The notes beneath the pieces are model-generated. The model searched no databases. It was not told the DNA's origin and saw nothing but the letters and a program-made list of their open reading frames with translations. From Eupeodes corollae (Eukaryota; Arthropoda; Insecta; Diptera; Syrphidae), in contig NC_079148.1 in the NCBI RefSeq assembly GCF_945859685.1, forward strand, positions 22,951,946 to 23,015,945: DNA of 64,000 bases. Direction: 5' to 3'. The translations under genes and the position numbers were made by a program. Below are positions 62,090-64,000 of this stretch, piece after piece; position 1 is the first letter of the stretch; each line of letters begins with the position of its first letter.

Positions 62090-64000
62090 TTAATCAACCG
62101 AACCTTCAGAGTCTCGATTCTTCCAAAGTCGAATATTTCGAGACTCGACAATGCCATCATATGGCAGCTGTGTGATTTGACAACCTTCGATATCGCGTAT
62201 TACGTATCTATCATTAGGTAGAATTTTGTAAACAACGTATGGGCCTCTGAACTTTGGAACCAATTTCTTATTTACACCGGTTGTTGTATCTACATTTTTT
62301 ATTACTACATAATCACCCTCATCGTATATACGTGCCGGGTTATTATGCTCATTAAAATATTTAATATTATATTCCTGAATCTTAGTGATTGCTTCTGAAG
62401 CCTTTTCTCTTGACAATTCAAGATTTCTTTCCAGTTGACTTAATTGTTTATCATCAAGAAATTCTGTTAATTTGTCGATTACTACTCCCCTTTGGTTAAT
62501 ACCAAATAACAATTGACTTGGTGTATTTTGAATAGCGCGATGTATAGTGTTATTTAGTCCGAATTCTATTTGTGTTAAAGTAACAACCCAATCTGAGTGC
62601 TCGATTGGTTCCGAAAGCTTAGCAAGCATGCCAGTTAATACCCTATTGACTCGCTCTACTTGACCATTGGCCTGTGGCGAATGAACTGCCACCTTAACAT
62701 GATCTATATTCTGGTCTATAACAAATGAACTAAACTCTAGTGATGTAAAGCAGGTTCCCCTATCAGTAATTACTCTTGATGGCCTACTGTAATACTCAAA
62801 ATATTTTCTTAGTGCTGCACATACTTCTTTTGAGCTTGTAGATACAACTGGGTATAATTTAGTGAACTTTGTAAATGCATCTATTACCACTAATATATGT
62901 TTTCTCTTTGACTTTATTGAAGGGAGAGGACCAAGATGATCCAAGTGTATTGTATGGAATGGAATGGGCTCCTTAGGAATATTGAACAAATTGCGTATAT
63001 TAGATCGAACTGGTGCTGAGTGCATTATGCAACGGATACAATTTTTAATGTATTTTTCAACTTTTTCCTGAACATTCGGAAACCAATAGTGACGGCCAAT
63101 TTGATCAGAGCTTTTTGTTACACCTAAATGCCCAATTTTCTCATGGATCATTCTTATAACATTAGTTTCCATTTCAGATGGGACATAGAATCGAAGTTTA
63201 CCATTTTTATTTTTTTTGAAGACAATACCATCCTGAACTAAAAACGAATTATTATCTTTTAAATATAGTTTGTTTTTCATTTCCAAAATCTTTACATCTC
63301 GATTTTGGGCTGCTCTGAGTTGGAAATCAACATCCTCAGAGTCAATAACGGATATAACATTACATCTGCTTAAGGCATCAACATGATTCATATTGGCACC
63401 ACTACGATGTTTGACCTTATAATCATAATCCTCCAGCTCTAAGGCCCATCGAGCAATTCTATGATTAACATTCTTTTTGTTCAGTGTCATTGTTAAAGAA
63501 CTGCAATCAGTTACGATTGTAAAAGGAATACCTTGCAAATAAACACGGAACCGACGTAAAGCTGAAATTATGGCTAAAGTTTCCAATTCAAAACTATGGT
63601 ATTTGGCCTCTTGATCAGTGGTGCTTTTAGAGAAGAATGCTACCGGATGTAATTTATCATCTTCTTGTCGTTGGAGTAGAACTGCACCATACCCTAATGA
63701 ACTTGCATCGCAATGCAGTTCTGTTTCTTTCCTTGGACTATAGATTGCCAATACAGGTGGAGATGTTAACCGTTCCTTTAAAGTCTGAAAAACATCTTCG
63801 CATTCGGAAGTAAATCTAAAAGGAGTTTCAGCTTTTAATAAATTATAAAGAGGTCTTGCTATTCTTGAAAAGGATTCGACAAACCTGCGAAAGTATGAAC
63901 AAAGTCCTAAAAATGAATGCAATTTCTTTCTGTCTTTAGGCACAGGATATTGAGCAATCGCTCGAATATGGGAATCACTAGGTTGGATGCCATGTTCCGT
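62090..64000 (-). CDS. pol: pol polyprotein (partial) of a second Ty3/gypsy-type element
   Basis: Open frame on the minus strand running off the right edge of the window; the visible part is about 635 codons. It holds the end of the RT (LGLCSYFRRFVESFSRIARPL), RNase H with CDASSLGYGAVLLQR and TDCSSL (Cys where many families have His), the integrase HH-CC finger (HEKIGHLG to NCIRC) and DDE core (HLDHLGPLP, TDRGTCFTS, NGQVERVNR). No stop or frameshift is seen. It ends in TAA at 62090-62092. The family differs from the 48.6-kb element. Gag, protease and the catalytic RT motif lie beyond the window. Confidence 0.88.
   Translation of the reverse strand, partial: TEHGIQPSDSHIRAIAQYPVPKDRKKLHSFLGLCSYFRRFVESFSRIARPLYNLLKAETPFRFTSECEDVFQTLKERLTSPPVLAIYSPRKETELHCDASSLGYGAVLLQRQEDDKLHPVAFFSKSTTDQEAKYHSFELETLAIISALRRFRVYLQGIPFTIVTDCSSLTMTLNKKNVNHRIARWALELEDYDYKVKHRSGANMNHVDALSRCNVISVIDSEDVDFQLRAAQNRDVKILEMKNKLYLKDNNSFLVQDGIVFKKNKNGKLRFYVPSEMETNVIRMIHEKIGHLGVTKSSDQIGRHYWFPNVQEKVEKYIKNCIRCIMHSAPVRSNIRNLFNIPKEPIPFHTIHLDHLGPLPSIKSKRKHILVVIDAFTKFTKLYPVVSTSSKEVCAALRKYFEYYSRPSRVITDRGTCFTSLEFSSFVIDQNIDHVKVAVHSPQANGQVERVNRVLTGMLAKLSEPIEHSDWVVTLTQIEFGLNNTIHRAIQNTPSQLLFGINQRGVVIDKLTEFLDDKQLSQLERNLELSREKASEAITKIQEYNIKYFNEHNNPARIYDEGDYVVIKNVDTTTGVNKKLVPKFRGPYVVYKILPNDRYVIRDIEGCQITQLPYDGIVESRNIRLWKNRDSEGSVD

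Overview
The window looks like a gene-poor, repeat-rich stretch of a higher-dipteran (fly) chromosome. The evidence is AT-rich DNA, short phase-consistent GT-AG introns, three genes for ZAD-type C2H2 zinc-finger proteins (a family greatly expanded in insects), a homologue of Drosophila wurst (TM2 plus J domain), and a dense load of insect-type transposable elements. I cannot name the species.

Host genes, left to right. (1) A ZAD zinc-finger gene on the minus strand (3377-5196, 4 exons). (2) The wurst/DNAJC22-like gene, minus strand (6301-7404). (3) A second ZAD zinc-finger gene, plus strand (9994-20294, 6 exons), whose third intron is about 8.4 kb and full of transposons. (4) A complete SLC26/sulfate-permease anion transporter, minus strand (24704-27213, 10 coding exons). 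(5) A third ZAD zinc-finger gene, plus strand (35902 to at least 45257, 7 recognisable coding exons), again inflated by transposons; its last exon is not found with certainty. Genes 3 and 5 are clear paralogues: both have a 529-nt finger exon with the same phases. I rebuilt these genes by following intron phases; every exon length is arithmetically consistent with its neighbours.

Mobile DNA fills most of the rest. Non-LTR elements include four copies of one LINE family (A: 11190-15912, 36775-37130, 45381-47601), three 5'-truncated copies of an RNase-H-bearing LOA/I-like family (16483-19140, 23635-24543, 27404-28178), LINE B with a 33-bp target duplication (20444-23370), an RTE-like tail (29400-29862) and Jockey/CR1-like pieces (295-870, 29880-31338). 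A Penelope-like element with a GIY-YIG domain and a hammerhead-like motif sits in an intron of gene 5. DNA transposons include mariner (30497-31147), two Tc1-like elements (31341-32707, 37468-38845), a piggyBac-like transposase gene, a Harbinger-like remnant and several MITEs whose target duplications can be read directly.

The right end is dominated by a 12.0-kb Ty3/gypsy retrotransposon (48574-60605). It has unusually long 2,630-bp LTRs that are almost identical, a 4-bp target duplication, a tRNA-Lys-type primer site, and open gag and pol. It has landed inside the piggyBac-like transposase gene and split it. A solo LTR of a related, older family lies inside a LINE in the intron of gene 3. 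The window ends inside a second gypsy-type element on the minus strand (from about 61736). Layered insertions (LTR in LINE, mariner in LINE, MITE in MITE in Penelope in a TIR element) give a relative history of transposon invasion. I saw no rRNA, tRNA, CRISPR or prokaryotic feature.
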